From: Novosphingobium sp. SG751A
Lineage (GTDB): Bacteria > Pseudomonadota > Alphaproteobacteria > Sphingomonadales > Sphingomonadaceae
Direction: 5' to 3'
Length of the DNA: 64,000 nt
NCBI RefSeq assembly: GCF_013149295.1
Contig: NZ_JABGCB010000012.1
Coordinates: 62,001 to 126,000, forward strand
In this document: positions 19,513-29,009 of the stretch, piece after piece
How the letters are laid out: each line of letters starts with the position of its first letter
Numbering within the stretch: the first letter of the stretch is position 1
Position numbers and translations under genes: made by a program
Notes under the pieces: generated by a model
The model's database searches: none
Told to the model about the DNA's origin: nothing
The model's input: only the letters and a program-made list of their open reading frames with translations

Positions 19513-20187
19513 TCAGCGCGTGCCGTTATACTGAAGCTGTTCAGGCGTGAGCTGGAAACCCACCAGCACCTCGAATGAGGCCTTGGCCACCGCCGCGCGC
19601 ACTTCAGGATCGGTCAGCGGGTCGATGGCAGCGTCAGCCTCGCCTGCTTTGCGCTGTTTGAGCAGACGGTCGCGCACCGCGCGGTCCAGCGTGGCGTCGG
19701 CCTTGTTGATCGTCGCCCCGCCAGAGGCCATTACCTCGCCGCGCGTCTGGCCATCGGCGAAACGCACCGTGGCTGTGCCAAGGCGCTTGGCGATCACAAC
19801 ATTGCCGCCGCGCACCACGGTGATGAAATAGGGCAGGTTCACCACCCGCTCGCCCCGACCATCGGCGCGCGTGGCCAGAACCTTGAAGGTCACATTGGCC
19901 TGCACCGGATTGCTCTTGGGATCGCAGGCGCTGCGCACATTGGTGATCGCACCAGTCAGATCGATGGCGCTCGCATTCTGTTCGCCGCCCAGACGGAACG
20001 TGGTGATATCGCCTGTATAATCGGCAATGCCCACCGCCGGGCAGGTCGAGCGCACCGCCGTGATGCCCACGCCGTCCTGCACCACCAGTTCACCGGTCGT
20101 CTTGCACCCGGCCAGCAAAGCCATGGCGCCCAGCAGCCCCGCCCCGCAAGCGACTTTGGCATTCATTCGGCGTGTACGAAAGGGCAT
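19513..20187 (-). CDS. Predicted lipoprotein of unknown function
   Basis: I recognise no named family. The product (224 residues; a second ATG at 20166 would give 217) begins with basic residues, a hydrophobic segment and the lipobox LLAGC, so the mature protein should start at Cys28 and be membrane-anchored. The rest is mixed beta/alpha with conserved-looking segments FKVLATRADGRGERVVNLPYF and a C-terminal helix. It ends 80 bases before argS and diverges from ispH. Similar proteins appear to be common hypothetical proteins in sphingomonads, but that is from memory, not checked. Confidence 0.75.
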   Translation of the reverse strand: MPFRTRRMNAKVACGAGLLGAMALLAGCKTTGELVVQDGVGITAVRSTCPAVGIADYTGDITTFRLGGEQNASAIDLTGAITNVRSACDPKSNPVQANVTFKVLATRADGRGERVVNLPYFITVVRGGNVVIAKRLGTATVRFADGQTRGEVMASGGATINKADATLDRAVRDRLLKQRKAGEADAAIDPLTDPEVRAAVAKASFEVLVGFQLTPEQLQYNGTR

Positions 20188-20260
20188 GACAGACTCGTTC
20201 CTTCAACATTCCTGTTCGCTGCCCTAGCGGCGCGCGGCGCAAAGCGCTAGAGGCGGGAGT

Positions 20261-21235
20261 ATGAACACCGCCTTTCCCGCCCCCGCCGATTCCATTTCTT
20301 TGCAGCCGCTCAAGCTGTTGATTGCCGCGCCGCGCGGATTTTGCGCCGGTGTTGATCGCGCAATCGAAATTGTCGAGCGGGCGATTCGCAAATATGGCGC
20401 TCCGGTCTATGTGCGCCATGAAATCGTTCACAACCGCTATGTGGTCGACGGGCTCAAGGCCAAGGGCGCAATCTTTGTCGAGGAACTCGACGAAGTGCCC
20501 GATGGCGTGCCGGTGATCTTTTCGGCCCATGGCGTGCCCAAGGCTGTGCCCGCAGCGGCGGATGCGCGCGGACTGGAATGGCTCGACGCCACCTGTCCGC
20601 TGGTCTCCAAGGTCCACCGTCAGGCCGAGCGCCAGATCGAGGCGGGCCGCCACATCCTCTTCATCGGCCACAAGGGCCACCCCGAGGTCATCGGCACTTT
20701 CGGTCAGGTGCCCGATGGCCATATGACGTTGGTCGAAACGGTCGAGGATGTCGCAACCCTGCCCTTCACCACCGATGATGCGCTGGGCTTCCTGACGCAA
20801 ACCACGCTCTCGGTCGATGATACGCATGAGATCATCGAGGCGCTGAAAGCTCGCTATCCCCAGATCCACGCGCCCCGCGCCGAGGACATCTGCTACGCCA
20901 CATCCAACCGTCAGGCCGCCGTCAAGGCAATTGCCCCGCAATGTGATCTGGTGCTGGTGATCGGCGCGCCCAATTCGTCCAATTCGATGCGTCTGGTCGA
21001 GGTTTCCGACCGCAGCGGCACGCCCTCGCGGCTGGTGCAGCGCGCCGATGAAATCGACGTCTCGTGGCTCGACGGCGTGAACACGCTGGGCCTGACGGCG
21101 GGCGCCAGCGCGCCCGAGGAACTGGTGCGCGAGGTGATCGCCCGCATCGGCCAGTGGCGTCAGGTCGAAGAGGAAACGGTGGTCACCACCGAAGAAAACA
21201 TGATCTTCAAACTGCCGCGCCAACTGGCTGGCTAA
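20261..21235 (+). CDS. ispH: 4-hydroxy-3-methylbut-2-enyl diphosphate reductase
   Basis: IspH is the last MEP-pathway enzyme and makes IPP and DMAPP with a [4Fe-4S] cluster. The three cluster cysteines are visible: Cys28 in GFCAGVDR, the cysteine of [10 protein letters not shown] near 112, and the cysteine of [10 protein letters not shown] near 211. The SAHGVP motif and [11 protein letters not shown] block are also present. The 324-residue length is normal. It starts a plus-strand run with thrB (12 bases downstream) and rnhA. Confidence 0.97.
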   Translation: MNTAFPAPADSISLQPLKLLIAAPRGFCAGVDRAIEIVERAIRKYGAPVYVRHEIVHNRYVVDGLKAKGAIFVEELDEVPDGVPVIFSAHGVPKAVPAAADARGLEWLDATCPLVSKVHRQAERQIEAGRHILFIGHKGHPEVIGTFGQVPDGHMTLVETVEDVATLPFTTDDALGFLTQTTLSVDDTHEIIEALKARYPQIHAPRAEDICYATSNRQAAVKAIAPQCDLVLVIGAPNSSNSMRLVEVSDRSGTPSRLVQRADEIDVSWLDGVNTLGLTAGASAPEELVREVIARIGQWRQVEEETVVTTEENMIFKLPRQLAG

Positions 21236-21247
21236 GTAGAGGCGGCA

Positions 21248-22222
21248 ATGGCGGTTTATACACAATTGGGTGCCGAAGCGCTGGCGGCGCTGATCGGTGA
21301 ATTTTCGGTGGGCGATCTCGTTTCGGCCAAGGGCATTGCCGAGGGCGTGTCCAATTCGAACTGGCTGATCGAGACGACCGGGACCGGATCGGGCCCGCAG
21401 CGCTTCATCCTGACCATGTTCGAAGGCCGGACCGAAGTGGCCGAACTGCCCTTCTTCCTTGGCCTGCTCGACCATCTGGCCGACAAGAAATGTCCGGTGC
21501 CGCGCACGATCCACGACCGTGATGGCGCCAGCTTCCGCTGGATCGACGATAAGGCAGTGACGCTGATCGAATTCCTGCCCGGCGTTTCGGTGTCCGAACC
21601 CACGCCGGGCCAAGCGCGCTCGGTGGGCGCGGCGCTGGCAGGCCTGCATCTGGCCGCCGCCGATTTCCCGCAGAGCCGCGCCAATGACCTCAGCCTTGCC
21701 GGATGGCGGGGGCTTATCGACGGTTGCGGAGCCGAGGGGCTGGCCTCGATCGATCCCTCGCTGGCGGGCCTTGTGGCGCGCGAAATGGCGGTGATCGAGG
21801 GCGAATGGCCGACCGACCTGCCCCGCTCGATCATCCATGCAGATCTGTTCCCCGACAATGTGCTGATGTTGGGCGATTCTGTCACAGGCCTGATCGATTT
21901 CTATTTCGCCTGCCATGACATCACCGCCTATGACGTGGCGGTAACTCATGCAGCATGGTGCTTCTCGTCCGACGGACGGGAGTTCAATTCAGAGATTTCC
22001 GAGGCGCTGCTGGGCGGTTACGAATCGGTGCGCCCGCTCTCCTATGCCGAAACCGCCGTGCTGCCGGTTCTGGCGCGCGGGGCGGCGATGCGCTTCCTCT
22101 CCACCCGCGCCTATGACTGGATCAACACCCCGCCCGATGCGCTGGTGGTGAAGAAAGACCCGATGGCCTTTGCCCGCCGTCTGGAATTCTACGCCGCCAA
22201 TCCGGGCGTGTTCGGGGCTTGA
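21248..22222 (+). CDS. thrB: Homoserine kinase, aminoglycoside-phosphotransferase type
   Basis: This ThrB phosphorylates homoserine for threonine synthesis. It belongs to the APH/choline-kinase-like homoserine kinases typical of alphaproteobacteria, not the GHMP type of E. coli. The start [15 protein letters not shown] and the segment [11 protein letters not shown] are typical. The catalytic loop is [12 protein letters not shown] near residue 198, and the metal-binding equivalent of DFG is [10 protein letters not shown] near 217. The gene is cotranscribed with ispH and rnhA, as in many sphingomonads. Confidence 0.94.
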   Translation: MAVYTQLGAEALAALIGEFSVGDLVSAKGIAEGVSNSNWLIETTGTGSGPQRFILTMFEGRTEVAELPFFLGLLDHLADKKCPVPRTIHDRDGASFRWIDDKAVTLIEFLPGVSVSEPTPGQARSVGAALAGLHLAAADFPQSRANDLSLAGWRGLIDGCGAEGLASIDPSLAGLVAREMAVIEGEWPTDLPRSIIHADLFPDNVLMLGDSVTGLIDFYFACHDITAYDVAVTHAAWCFSSDGREFNSEISEALLGGYESVRPLSYAETAVLPVLARGAAMRFLSTRAYDWINTPPDALVVKKDPMAFARRLEFYAANPGVFGA

Positions 22223-22232
22223 GTTTGCGGGC

Positions 22233-22676
22233 ATGAAACAGGTCGAGATTTTCACCGACGGGGCCTGCAAGGGCAACCCCGGCCCCGGCGGCTGGGCAGC
22301 TTTGCTGCGCATGGGCGCCCGGGAAAAGGAACTGGTCGGCGCCGAGGCACAGACCACCAACAACCGCATGGAAATGACCGCCGTGATCCGCGCGCTGGCG
22401 GCGCTCAACCAACCGTGCGAGGTGCGGCTCTGCACCGACAGCAAATATGTCATCGACGGCATCACCCAATGGGTCTTTGGCTGGCAAAAGCGCGGCTGGG
22501 TGAATGCCAAGAAGGAGCCCGTCGCCAACGAGGATCTCTGGCGCGAGATGCTGATCGTGGCCAAACCCCACAAGATCGACTGGCAATGGGTGCGCGGGCA
22601 TAATGGCCATGCGGAAAATGAGCGCGTGGACAAGCTGGCCAGTGATGCGGCGGTTGAGGTGAGCAAGAAGAAGTAA
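22233..22676 (+). CDS. rnhA: Ribonuclease HI
   Basis: RNase HI cuts RNA in RNA-DNA hybrids. The catalytic acidic residues are all visible: Asp9 in [12 protein letters not shown], Glu47 in NNRMEM, Asp69 in CTDSKY, and the last Asp in [12 protein letters not shown], with the conserved histidine in RGHNGH before it. At 147 residues it is full length. The ATG at 22233 was chosen because the family starts immediately before the first beta strand. It ends a thrB-rnhA pair and is followed by the R3 repeat. Confidence 0.96.
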   Translation: MKQVEIFTDGACKGNPGPGGWAALLRMGAREKELVGAEAQTTNNRMEMTAVIRALAALNQPCEVRLCTDSKYVIDGITQWVFGWQKRGWVNAKKEPVANEDLWREMLIVAKPHKIDWQWVRGHNGHAENERVDKLASDAAVEVSKKK

Positions 22677-22685
22677 GGGATGAAG

Positions 22686-22902
22686 GCGAGGGTCTAGACC
22701 CTCGCGCTCCCATTACTGTCGGCGTGGGCGCTTGGTCTACGGCGGGGCGTGTTGGGGCGAGGTTTGAAAGTGGGGCAAGCCCCACACCCCAATTCCGCGA
22801 AGCGGCTTATCCCCCCAAACGAAAAACGCCCCCACGTTTCCGCAGGAGCGCATTCCAGTAACGGGATTGCAAAGGGTCGAAGACCCTTTGCCCGCCGGAG
22901 GC
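22686..22902. repeat. Composite palindromic repeat, copy R3 (D and C, divergent middle)
   Basis: Module D occupies 22686-22705 and module C 22863-22902, with a longer C hairpin loop (GGTCGAAGACC). Module B is missing. The middle holds other small inverted repeats, such as GTGGGGCAAGCCCCAC and CCGCGAAGCGG; part of it is shared with copy R4. It fills the convergent rnhA/lysC gap. Confidence 0.8.
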
Positions 22903-22919
22903 ATCAAACCTCCAAACGA

Positions 22920-24179
22920 TCACCCATCCAGCCCATAAGCCGTATGCAGCAAACGCACGGCCAGTTCGGTTTCATCCGAATCGATCAGCACCGAAACCTT
23001 GATTTCCGAGGTCGAGATCGCCTGAATGTTGATCCCGCGATCAGCCAGCGCCTTGAACATCATGGCCGCGACGCCTGCATGACTGCGCATGCCCACGCCC
23101 ACGACCGAGATCTTGGCAACCTTGGGGTCGGTCGAGAGCTTTTCGTAGCGGATGGTTTCGCGGTTTTCTTCCAGCACGGCCACCGTGCGGTCGAGGTCGG
23201 CAGCGGGCACCGTGAAGGTGACGTCCGTGTCCGTATCGGCGCGGCCAACGTTCTGGATAATCATGTCCACGTTGATGTTGGCTTCGGCCAGCGGGCCAAA
23301 GATCGACGACACGGCGCCCGGACGGTCCGGCACGGCGGTCAGGATAACCTTGGCGTCATTCTTGTCGGCGGCGATGCCGGTGATGAGTTGGCGTTCCATA
23401 TCCAGGCCCTCAAGTTCTTCGTCGGACACGATCATCGTGCCGGGCAGTGTATCAGCAGCAGGAGCGTTTTCGTCGATGAAGGACGAGAGCACCTGAACGC
23501 GCACCTTTTCCTTCATGGCAAGGCTGACCGAGCGGGTCTGAAGCACCTTGGAGCCGACGCTGGCCAGTTCCAGCATTTCCTCATAGGTGACATTCTTGAG
23601 CTTGCGCGCCTTGGCGACGATGCGCGGGTCGGTGGTGTAAACACCGTCCACGTCGGTGTAGATATCGCAGCGATCCGCTTTCAGCGCCGCCGCCACGGCC
23701 ACGGCCGAAGTGTCCGAACCACCGCGACCCAGCGTGGTGATGCGGTTGTCGGCGGTCAGGCCCTGAAAACCGGGGATCACGGCGATTTCGCCGCGCGCCA
23801 TGCTGGCCAGGATCTCGTCGGTGTCGATGGCTTCGATTCGCGCCTTGGCATGGGCATCATCGGTGCGGATCGGCAATTGCCAGCCCAGCCACGAACGCGC
23901 CTTGGCGCCGATGGATTGCAGCGTCAGCGCCAAAAGACCGCTGGTCACCTGTTCGCCGCTGGCCACCACCACGTCATATTCGGCGGGGTCATACAGCGCG
24001 TTGGCTTCACGGCAGAAGTTTACCAGTCGGTCGGTTTCACCCGACATGGCCGACACCACCACCGCCACCTCGTGCCCGGCTTCTTGCTGACGGCGCACAA
24101 TGCCCGCCACGCGCCGGATGCGCTCGGTGCCGGCCATGGAGGTGCCGCCGAATTTCATGACGATCCGGGCCACGGTCAC
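22920..24179 (-). CDS. lysC: Aspartate kinase
   Basis: Aspartokinase opens the lysine/threonine/methionine branch. The N-terminal MKFGGTSMAG motif, SGEQVTSGLLAL, and the conserved GRGGSDTSAVAVAAAL mark the kinase domain (about 1-250). Two ACT regulatory modules follow (about 265-419), so feedback inhibition by lysine or threonine is likely. The length of 419 is normal. The gene diverges from ubiG by 73 bases. Other lysine genes in the window (dapB, dapE) lie about 40 kb away. Confidence 0.96.
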   Translation of the reverse strand: MTVARIVMKFGGTSMAGTERIRRVAGIVRRQQEAGHEVAVVVSAMSGETDRLVNFCREANALYDPAEYDVVVASGEQVTSGLLALTLQSIGAKARSWLGWQLPIRTDDAHAKARIEAIDTDEILASMARGEIAVIPGFQGLTADNRITTLGRGGSDTSAVAVAAALKADRCDIYTDVDGVYTTDPRIVAKARKLKNVTYEEMLELASVGSKVLQTRSVSLAMKEKVRVQVLSSFIDENAPAADTLPGTMIVSDEELEGLDMERQLITGIAADKNDAKVILTAVPDRPGAVSSIFGPLAEANINVDMIIQNVGRADTDTDVTFTVPAADLDRTVAVLEENRETIRYEKLSTDPKVAKISVVGVGMRSHAGVAAMMFKALADRGINIQAISTSEIKVSVLIDSDETELAVRLLHTAYGLDG

Positions 24180-24252
24180 AGGCTCCTTAATTGAAACAAA
24201 ATTACACGCGAGACACTTGCCCCGCTTGGGGCTGGCGCTTTAGGTAGGTCCT

Positions 24253-24978
24253 ATGAGCAATGCAACGACAATTCGCCCGGAAGAAGCCGCCCATTTTGGC
24301 AAACTGGCCGCAGAATGGTGGGATCCGAAGGGTTCCTCGGCCATGCTGCACCGGCTCAACCCTGTGCGGCTGCGGTTTATCCGCGATGCGGTGGATGCGC
24401 ATTTCGGGGCCGATTCGCGCTCTGTGCGGCCACTGGCGGGGCGGCGGGCGCTGGATGTGGGCTGCGGCGCAGGGCTTTTGTGCGAACCGCTGGCACGGTT
24501 GGGCGCGGCCGTAACAGGCGTGGACGCGGCGGCGGAAAATATCGCGGCGGCCAGCGCGCATGCGGCAGGCGGCGGCCTGTCCATCGAATACGTCTGCGGC
24601 GATGTCGGGGCGCTGGGCCTGTCGGGCTATGATCTGGTCACCAGCATGGAGGTGATCGAGCATGTCGCCGACAAGCCCGCCTTTCTACGCGCGCTGATCG
24701 GGGCGATGGCCGAGGATGGCCTGCTGATCGTCTCCACCCCCAACCGCACGCCGCAATCCAAATGGCTGATGATCGAGGCCGCCGAGCGGATCGGCATGGT
24801 GCCGCGCGGGACGCATCATTGGGAGGATTTCATCACCCCGTCCGAACTGGCGCTGATGCTGGAGGATTTGGGGATGCAGGTGGGTCAGCCGATGGGGATT
24901 GCGTGGAATCCCTTGAAGGGGTTGCATCTGTCGAATGATATGGCGTTGAATTATATTTTGACGGCGAAGAAGGTCTGA
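24253..24978 (+). CDS. ubiG: Bifunctional 3-demethylubiquinone/2-polyprenyl-6-hydroxyphenol O-methyltransferase
   Basis: UbiG performs both O-methylations of ubiquinone synthesis using SAM. The N-terminal HFGKLAAEWWDPKG block is the family signature, motif I is LDVGCGAGLL near residue 70, and the membrane-binding helix region and EVIEHVADK segment follow. The length of 241 is normal. The stop is followed within 10 bases by repeat R4, which probably forms its 3' end. ubiE and ubiB of the same pathway lie at 41.5-43.9 kb. Confidence 0.95.
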   Translation: MSNATTIRPEEAAHFGKLAAEWWDPKGSSAMLHRLNPVRLRFIRDAVDAHFGADSRSVRPLAGRRALDVGCGAGLLCEPLARLGAAVTGVDAAAENIAAASAHAAGGGLSIEYVCGDVGALGLSGYDLVTSMEVIEHVADKPAFLRALIGAMAEDGLLIVSTPNRTPQSKWLMIEAAERIGMVPRGTHHWEDFITPSELALMLEDLGMQVGQPMGIAWNPLKGLHLSNDMALNYILTAKKV

Positions 24979-24987
24979 GGGATTTTT

Positions 24988-25173
24988 GCCTCCGGCGGGC
25001 AAAGGGACTCGTCCCTTTGCAATCCCATTATGGGGGGCGCCATATTTGCATTGAGTCGCCATTCCGGGAAGCGGCTTTATAGCCTGCGGCGCGGAGGGGT
25101 TGCGCAAGGCCGAACCCGAACACCACCCAAAACCGGGATTGTTAAGGGCCCCCGCCCTTAACCCGCCGGAGGC
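24988..25173. repeat. Composite palindromic repeat, copy R4 (A-partial B-C)
   Basis: Module A (24988-25026) has the GCAAAGGG/CCCTTTGC stem, while module C (25135-25173) has GTTAAGGG/CCCTTAAC, so the two ends carry different but internally paired stems. Only the left arm of module B remains, near 25080-25095. Module C runs into the 3' end of the NadR-like kinase gene. Confidence 0.85.
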
Positions 25174-25676
25174 ACCCTACTCTCAACCGCCCCAACCACC
25201 TGATGCTCCCGCTCATCCCAATCACCATGGATGCGGGCGTAACGCACCCCCGCCCGCACCAGCACCTCCTCTGACACAGCGGCAAAACGCGCCCGCGCCT
25301 CGTCTGTGCCAAAGAAACGCGTACCATCCTCTACCCATGGCACATCGGGCGAGAAGAGGAGGTAGAGATCGGCCTTGGGATAGGCGAAGAGCTCATCGGG
25401 CGCGTGGCCGAACAGCATCTGCGCCCATGCTGCCGTCATCAGCGGGTCGGTGTCGAGGATCAGCACCGGGGGCTGCGCCTCGCTGGCGCGCAGCATCGCC
25501 TCGTTCTGGCCCCGCGCCATGGCGAGCAGGTCGTCCATGGTGAAGTCAAGCCCATGCGCTTCGGCATATTCGCGGCCATATTCAGGCACCCATGGCCAAC
25601 CGAACCTTTGCCGCAACCTCTCGGCCAGCACAGATTTTCCGGTGCTTTCCGCGCCATGAAAGCAAACGCGGATCAT
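25158..25676 (-). CDS. NadR-like ATPase, probable ribosylnicotinamide kinase
   Basis: This 172-residue P-loop kinase matches the C-terminal RNK domain of NadR without the NMN adenylyltransferase or repressor parts. Walker A is GAESTGKS (residues 8-15). EYGREYAE and LDTDPLMTAAW match the substrate and nucleotide regions of this kinase group. The ATG at 25676 overlaps the pnuC stop by 4 bp. With PnuC it should trap imported nicotinamide riboside as NMN; that is inference from the pairing. The last five residues and stop are encoded by the end of repeat R4. Confidence 0.87.
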   Translation of the reverse strand: MIRVCFHGAESTGKSVLAERLRQRFGWPWVPEYGREYAEAHGLDFTMDDLLAMARGQNEAMLRASEAQPPVLILDTDPLMTAAWAQMLFGHAPDELFAYPKADLYLLFSPDVPWVEDGTRFFGTDEARARFAAVSEEVLVRAGVRYARIHGDWDEREHQVVGAVESRVPPAG

Positions 25677-26245
25677 GCCCGCCCCGCCTTCATCCATTCG
25701 CGCAGGCCCAGCACCGAAAGCACGAGAAAGCCGACATAAAGCGCAGCCGTGGGATAAAGCCCGCGATTGATATAGAGAGCCACCGAGGCCACATCGATCG
25801 CGATCCACAGCACCCAGTTTTCTGTCCGACGCAGGCCCAGCAGTATCTGCGCGGCAACGCTGGCCCCGGTCACCGCCGAATCAGCAAAGGGCATGGCCGC
25901 ATTGGTAAAGCGCGCCAAGGCCCAGCCCAGATTGATGCTGAGCGCGGCCGTGACCAGCGCCCAGACGATCCGGCTGAACGGGCTGAGCCAACCGACCGGC
26001 ACCTCGTCATCCGCCCCCTTGCTGCGCGCCCAGAGCCACCAGCCCCAGCCTTGCGCGGCAAAGAAAAACACCTGAAGCCCGCTTTCGGCATAGAGGCGCT
26101 TTTCAAAGAAAACAAAGATGTAGAGCGCGACCATCGCCATGCCGAAGACATAGTTCCAGATCGAGCGCCGGACGAGCAGCACGATATTGACCAGCCCCAG
26201 CGCGGCGGCCACCCATTCAAGGAGCGAATACCAGCTCTCGTCCAT
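25673..26245 (-). CDS. pnuC: Nicotinamide riboside transporter PnuC
   Basis: PnuC is an inner-membrane facilitator for nicotinamide riboside. The 190-residue protein has about seven hydrophobic helices, with the characteristic WNYVFGMAMVALYIFVFF segment near residues 30-47, the tryptophan-rich GWGWWLW patch, and WVLWIAIDVASVALYINRGL near 140-160. It overlaps the NadR-like kinase by ATGA, so import and phosphorylation are coupled. The PnuC family includes thiamine and riboflavin relatives (PnuT, PnuX), but the neighbouring kinase favours NR. Confidence 0.92.
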   Translation of the reverse strand: MDESWYSLLEWVAAALGLVNIVLLVRRSIWNYVFGMAMVALYIFVFFEKRLYAESGLQVFFFAAQGWGWWLWARSKGADDEVPVGWLSPFSRIVWALVTAALSINLGWALARFTNAAMPFADSAVTGASVAAQILLGLRRTENWVLWIAIDVASVALYINRGLYPTAALYVGFLVLSVLGLREWMKAGRA

Positions 26246-26263
26246 CGCCTGCCTTCCGTGGCT

Positions 26264-26611
26264 TTACCGCAGGGCAGTTTCCCACTCGCTGGCCTTAAAG
26301 CCCACCAGCAGGCCGCCCTTATATTCCACGATGGGCCGCTTGATCATCGAGGGGTTCTCGACCATCAGAGAGACGGCCAGATTTTCATCGACCATCGCAC
26401 GGATTTCCTCGGGCAGCTTTTTAAAAGTCGTGCCCGCGCGGTTCAGGATCTTGTCCAGCCCGGCCTCGATGATCCAGTTGGTCAGCTTGTCCTTATCCGC
26501 GCCCGCCTTTTTGTAATCATGAAAGGCATAGCTGATCCCATTGCCCTCCAGCCATTTGCGCGCTTTTTTGACGGTATCGCAATTGGGGATACCGTAGAGG
26601 GTGATGGTCAT
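26264..26611 (-). CDS. ArsC/Spx-family protein (YffB-like)
   Basis: This small thioredoxin-fold protein of 115 residues belongs to the ArsC-like reductase family. The N-terminal GIPNCDTVKKARKWLE carries the conserved cysteine (Cys11), and MIKRPIVEY supplies the conserved arginine region. It most resembles the YffB subgroup, whose physiological role is not settled; glutathione-dependent thiol reduction has been suggested. There are no arsenic-resistance neighbours, so I would not call it an arsenate reductase. It is 18 bases upstream of pnuC and may share its transcript. Confidence 0.85.
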   Translation of the reverse strand: MTITLYGIPNCDTVKKARKWLEGNGISYAFHDYKKAGADKDKLTNWIIEAGLDKILNRAGTTFKKLPEEIRAMVDENLAVSLMVENPSMIKRPIVEYKGGLLVGFKASEWETALR

Positions 26612-26677
26612 GGGAATTCCTTGGATAAGTAGAGCCGGGCCAAAGCACCGTTACGGCGGGTTTGGCAATGCTTTCCT

Positions 26678-26977
26678 TCACGGAAATCGGCGCTCTACAG
26701 CACCGTCACAGGAATAGACCGTATATTCGGCGTAATATTCCTCGCGCCCCCTCGCCTGCGCCTCGCGGTGTTCGGGGTGGCGCGCCCAGTCGCGCGCGGC
26801 CTCCACACTTTGCCAGACCGAGATGGTCACCGTTTCGCCATCGGGGGCGGCAAAGCTCTTGTAATCAAGGAAGCCCGGCTGGGCCCGCGCCAGTTCGTCC
26901 ATGCGCGCGGCGTCAGCGGCATAGGCGGCGGCATCGTAATCAGCCCGTTTCCGGCTGCGGAACACGTTCATATACAT
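26678..26977 (-). CDS. Antibiotic-biosynthesis-monooxygenase (ABM)-domain protein
   Basis: This protein of 99 residues has one ferredoxin-like ABM domain. The N-terminal strand MNVFRSRKRAD, GFLDYKSFAAPDGETVTISVWQS and EAARDWARHPEHREAQARGRE match the dimeric alpha/beta-barrel fold in order. The family includes cofactor-free monooxygenases and heme-degrading proteins, and the sequence does not decide. It diverges from aroC by 109 bases. Confidence 0.82.
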   Translation of the reverse strand: MYMNVFRSRKRADYDAAAYAADAARMDELARAQPGFLDYKSFAAPDGETVTISVWQSVEAARDWARHPEHREAQARGREEYYAEYTVYSCDGAVERRFP

Positions 26978-27086
26978 CGCGCAAGCCTATCGCTGACGCA
27001 GCACTTTTGCAAAAATCCGTTCCCACTTTTTTGCTCGGCTCCGGGACAGTGGACTTTTGCCCCCACAATCGCCAAAGAGCGGCCCC

Positions 27087-28184
27087 ATGAGCTGGAACAC
27101 CTTTGGCCGCCTTTTCCGATTCACCACCTGGGGCGAAAGCCACGGGCCCGCGCTGGGCGCGATTGTCGATGGCTGCCCTCCGGGGCTGGAGATCAGCGAG
27201 GAGCTGATCCAGCCTTTCCTCGACGCGCGCCGTCCGGGGCAGAGCAAGTTCACCACCCAGCGCAACGAGGCCGATCTGGTGAAGATCCTCTCGGGTGTGT
27301 TCGAAGGCAAGACGACCGGCACGCCGATCAGCCTGATGATCGAGAACACCGATCAGCGGTCGAAGGATTATTCCGAGGTCGCCAAGTCCTATCGCCCCGG
27401 CCATGCCGATTATGCCTATGACGCCAAATATGGTTTCCGCGACTATCGCGGCGGCGGGCGGTCGAGCGCGCGCGAGACGGCGGCGCGCGTGGCGGCGGGC
27501 GGCGTGGCGCGTCTGGTGATCCCCGAGGTGCGGATCGTGGGCTATGTCAGCCAGATCGGCGATGACCGCATCGACATGGGTAATTTCGACGAGGCGCAGA
27601 TCCGGGCCAACCCCTTCTTCTGCCCCGATGCTGAAGCAGCCAAGCGCTGGGAAGCGATTGTGGATCAGGCGCGGCTTGATGGCTCGTCGATCGGCGCGGT
27701 GGTCGAATGCGTTGCCTATGGTGTGCCCGCCGGCTGGGGCGCGCCGCTCTATGCCAAGCTCGATTCCGAACTGGCCGCCGCGATGATGAGCATCAATGCG
27801 GTCAAGGGCGTGGAGATCGGCGATGGCTTTGCCGCCGCCACGCTGCGCGGCGAACAGAACGCAGACCCCATGCGCCCCGGTCCCGACGGGCGGCCCTTGT
27901 TTGAGGCCAACCATGCAGGCGGCATCGCGGGCGGCATTTCCACCGGCCAGCCGGTGGTGGTGCGCGTGGCCTTCAAGCCCACCTCCTCGATCCTGATCCC
28001 GGTGCCGACCGTCACGCGCGCCGATGAAAACGGAAACATCGAGGCCAGCGAAATCCGCACCAGGGGCCGCCATGACCCCTGCGTTGGCATTCGCGGCGTG
28101 CCCGTGGTCGAGGCGATGATGGCGCTGGTGCTGGCCGATCAGAAGCTGATCGACCGTGGACAGGTTTCCCGTCCCCGCGCTTGA
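27087..28184 (+). CDS. aroC: Chorismate synthase
   Basis: AroC converts EPSP to chorismate, the last step of the shikimate pathway, using reduced [21 protein letters not shown] near the N-terminus, the [19 protein letters not shown] block near residues 125-142 and the C-terminal [21 protein letters not shown] segment are the three PROSITE-like signatures. The ATG at 27087 gives 365 residues, the normal length; the frame extends upstream without family resemblance. Confidence 0.97.
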   Translation: MSWNTFGRLFRFTTWGESHGPALGAIVDGCPPGLEISEELIQPFLDARRPGQSKFTTQRNEADLVKILSGVFEGKTTGTPISLMIENTDQRSKDYSEVAKSYRPGHADYAYDAKYGFRDYRGGGRSSARETAARVAAGGVARLVIPEVRIVGYVSQIGDDRIDMGNFDEAQIRANPFFCPDAEAAKRWEAIVDQARLDGSSIGAVVECVAYGVPAGWGAPLYAKLDSELAAAMMSINAVKGVEIGDGFAAATLRGEQNADPMRPGPDGRPLFEANHAGGIAGGISTGQPVVVRVAFKPTSSILIPVPTVTRADENGNIEASEIRTRGRHDPCVGIRGVPVVEAMMALVLADQKLIDRGQVSRPRA

Positions 28185-28239
28185 GCCCGGCTTCCGCTTG
28201 GGTTAGCTTGCCCCCGGTCTTGGGCCGGGGGTATGTGCC

Positions 28240-28842
28240 ATGGGCAATCTCGATTTTCCCAAAGTGATTGCGGCCGCAGCGGTCAGCCCGCTGGGCGTGC
28301 TCTCGCTGCTGGTGCTGGTGATCGCGATGATCGCGCTCAGCTTCTTTCGGCGTTCGGGCGATTCGGTAAAGCTGGTCGTGTTTGGCGGGCTGCTGCTTTC
28401 GGCGGTGGGCTTTGGCACGGCAACAATGATGGCGGGGCAATCCTCGGCCAGCGATGCGCCCAAACCGGATCATACATCCGCACCGGAAACGCCCCCTACG
28501 GCACAACCGCTGCTGCCACCATCCCCGGCCTTATCCTCGGCCCTGTCCTCGGGTACCGCCGCCTCAATGACGGGCCTGTGGAGCAGCGGGGACGGTTTTA
28601 CCTTTCGCTTTACTCAGACGGGCCAATCCATCGCCTATGACACGATCGAGAATGGCGCCAAGACGGGATCGGGCAAGGGCCGGATCGAAGGACGCCATGT
28701 CACGTGGCATTACATCGTCGATGCCGACGGCCAGAGCGGCGATTGCTCCGGCACATTGTCGAGCGATGCCCGCATGGTGACTGGGCAATGCGCATCGGGG
28801 AGCGACAAGCCATGGGAGCTGAATATACGCAGGCAGGATTGA
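28240..28842 (+). CDS. Predicted two-helix membrane protein of unknown function
   Basis: I do not recognise a family. The 200-residue product has two hydrophobic helices (about 17-37 and 44-66), a proline/serine/alanine-rich linker (68-112) and a C-terminal domain of about 90 residues with short strands (TGLWSSGDGFTFRFTQTG, CSGTLSSDARMVTGQC). The two cysteines, CSGT and QCASG, could form a disulfide if the domain is periplasmic. The C-terminal part resembles small beta-barrel lipocalin-like or META-type domains only in a general way. It follows aroC by 55 bases. Confidence 0.65.
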   Translation: MGNLDFPKVIAAAAVSPLGVLSLLVLVIAMIALSFFRRSGDSVKLVVFGGLLLSAVGFGTATMMAGQSSASDAPKPDHTSAPETPPTAQPLLPPSPALSSALSSGTAASMTGLWSSGDGFTFRFTQTGQSIAYDTIENGAKTGSGKGRIEGRHVTWHYIVDADGQSGDCSGTLSSDARMVTGQCASGSDKPWELNIRRQD

Positions 28843-29009
28843 TGATCGGATAAATCGATCAAACCCGACCTATCGCCCTCCACTTATCGCTATTCCCAAT
28901 ATGATTAATCGGGAATCCGCACTTCGCATTTGCATCATCAATGCCTATCTCCGCTTCAACAGTTTCAACACCCCCAGATACAAACTGGGCAAACGACGGA
29001 GTCTATCCC

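Noticed and set aside
20090..21949. Minus-strand open frame of about 619 codons over ispH and thrB
   Set aside because: It is antisense to two well-recognised genes and its product has no family features.
22749..24194. Plus-strand open frame antisense to lysC
   Set aside because: Product is rich in His, Arg and Gly and resembles no protein; lysC on the other strand has all family motifs.
26264..26611. Arsenate reductase assignment for the ArsC-like protein
   Set aside because: No arsenic-resistance genes are nearby and the sequence fits the YffB subgroup better.
28843..29009. OxyR-binding site upstream of ahpC
   Set aside because: CTAT and ATCG units occur, but their spacing (20 bases between CTAT repeats) does not fit the 11-base periodic ATAG/CTAT pattern.
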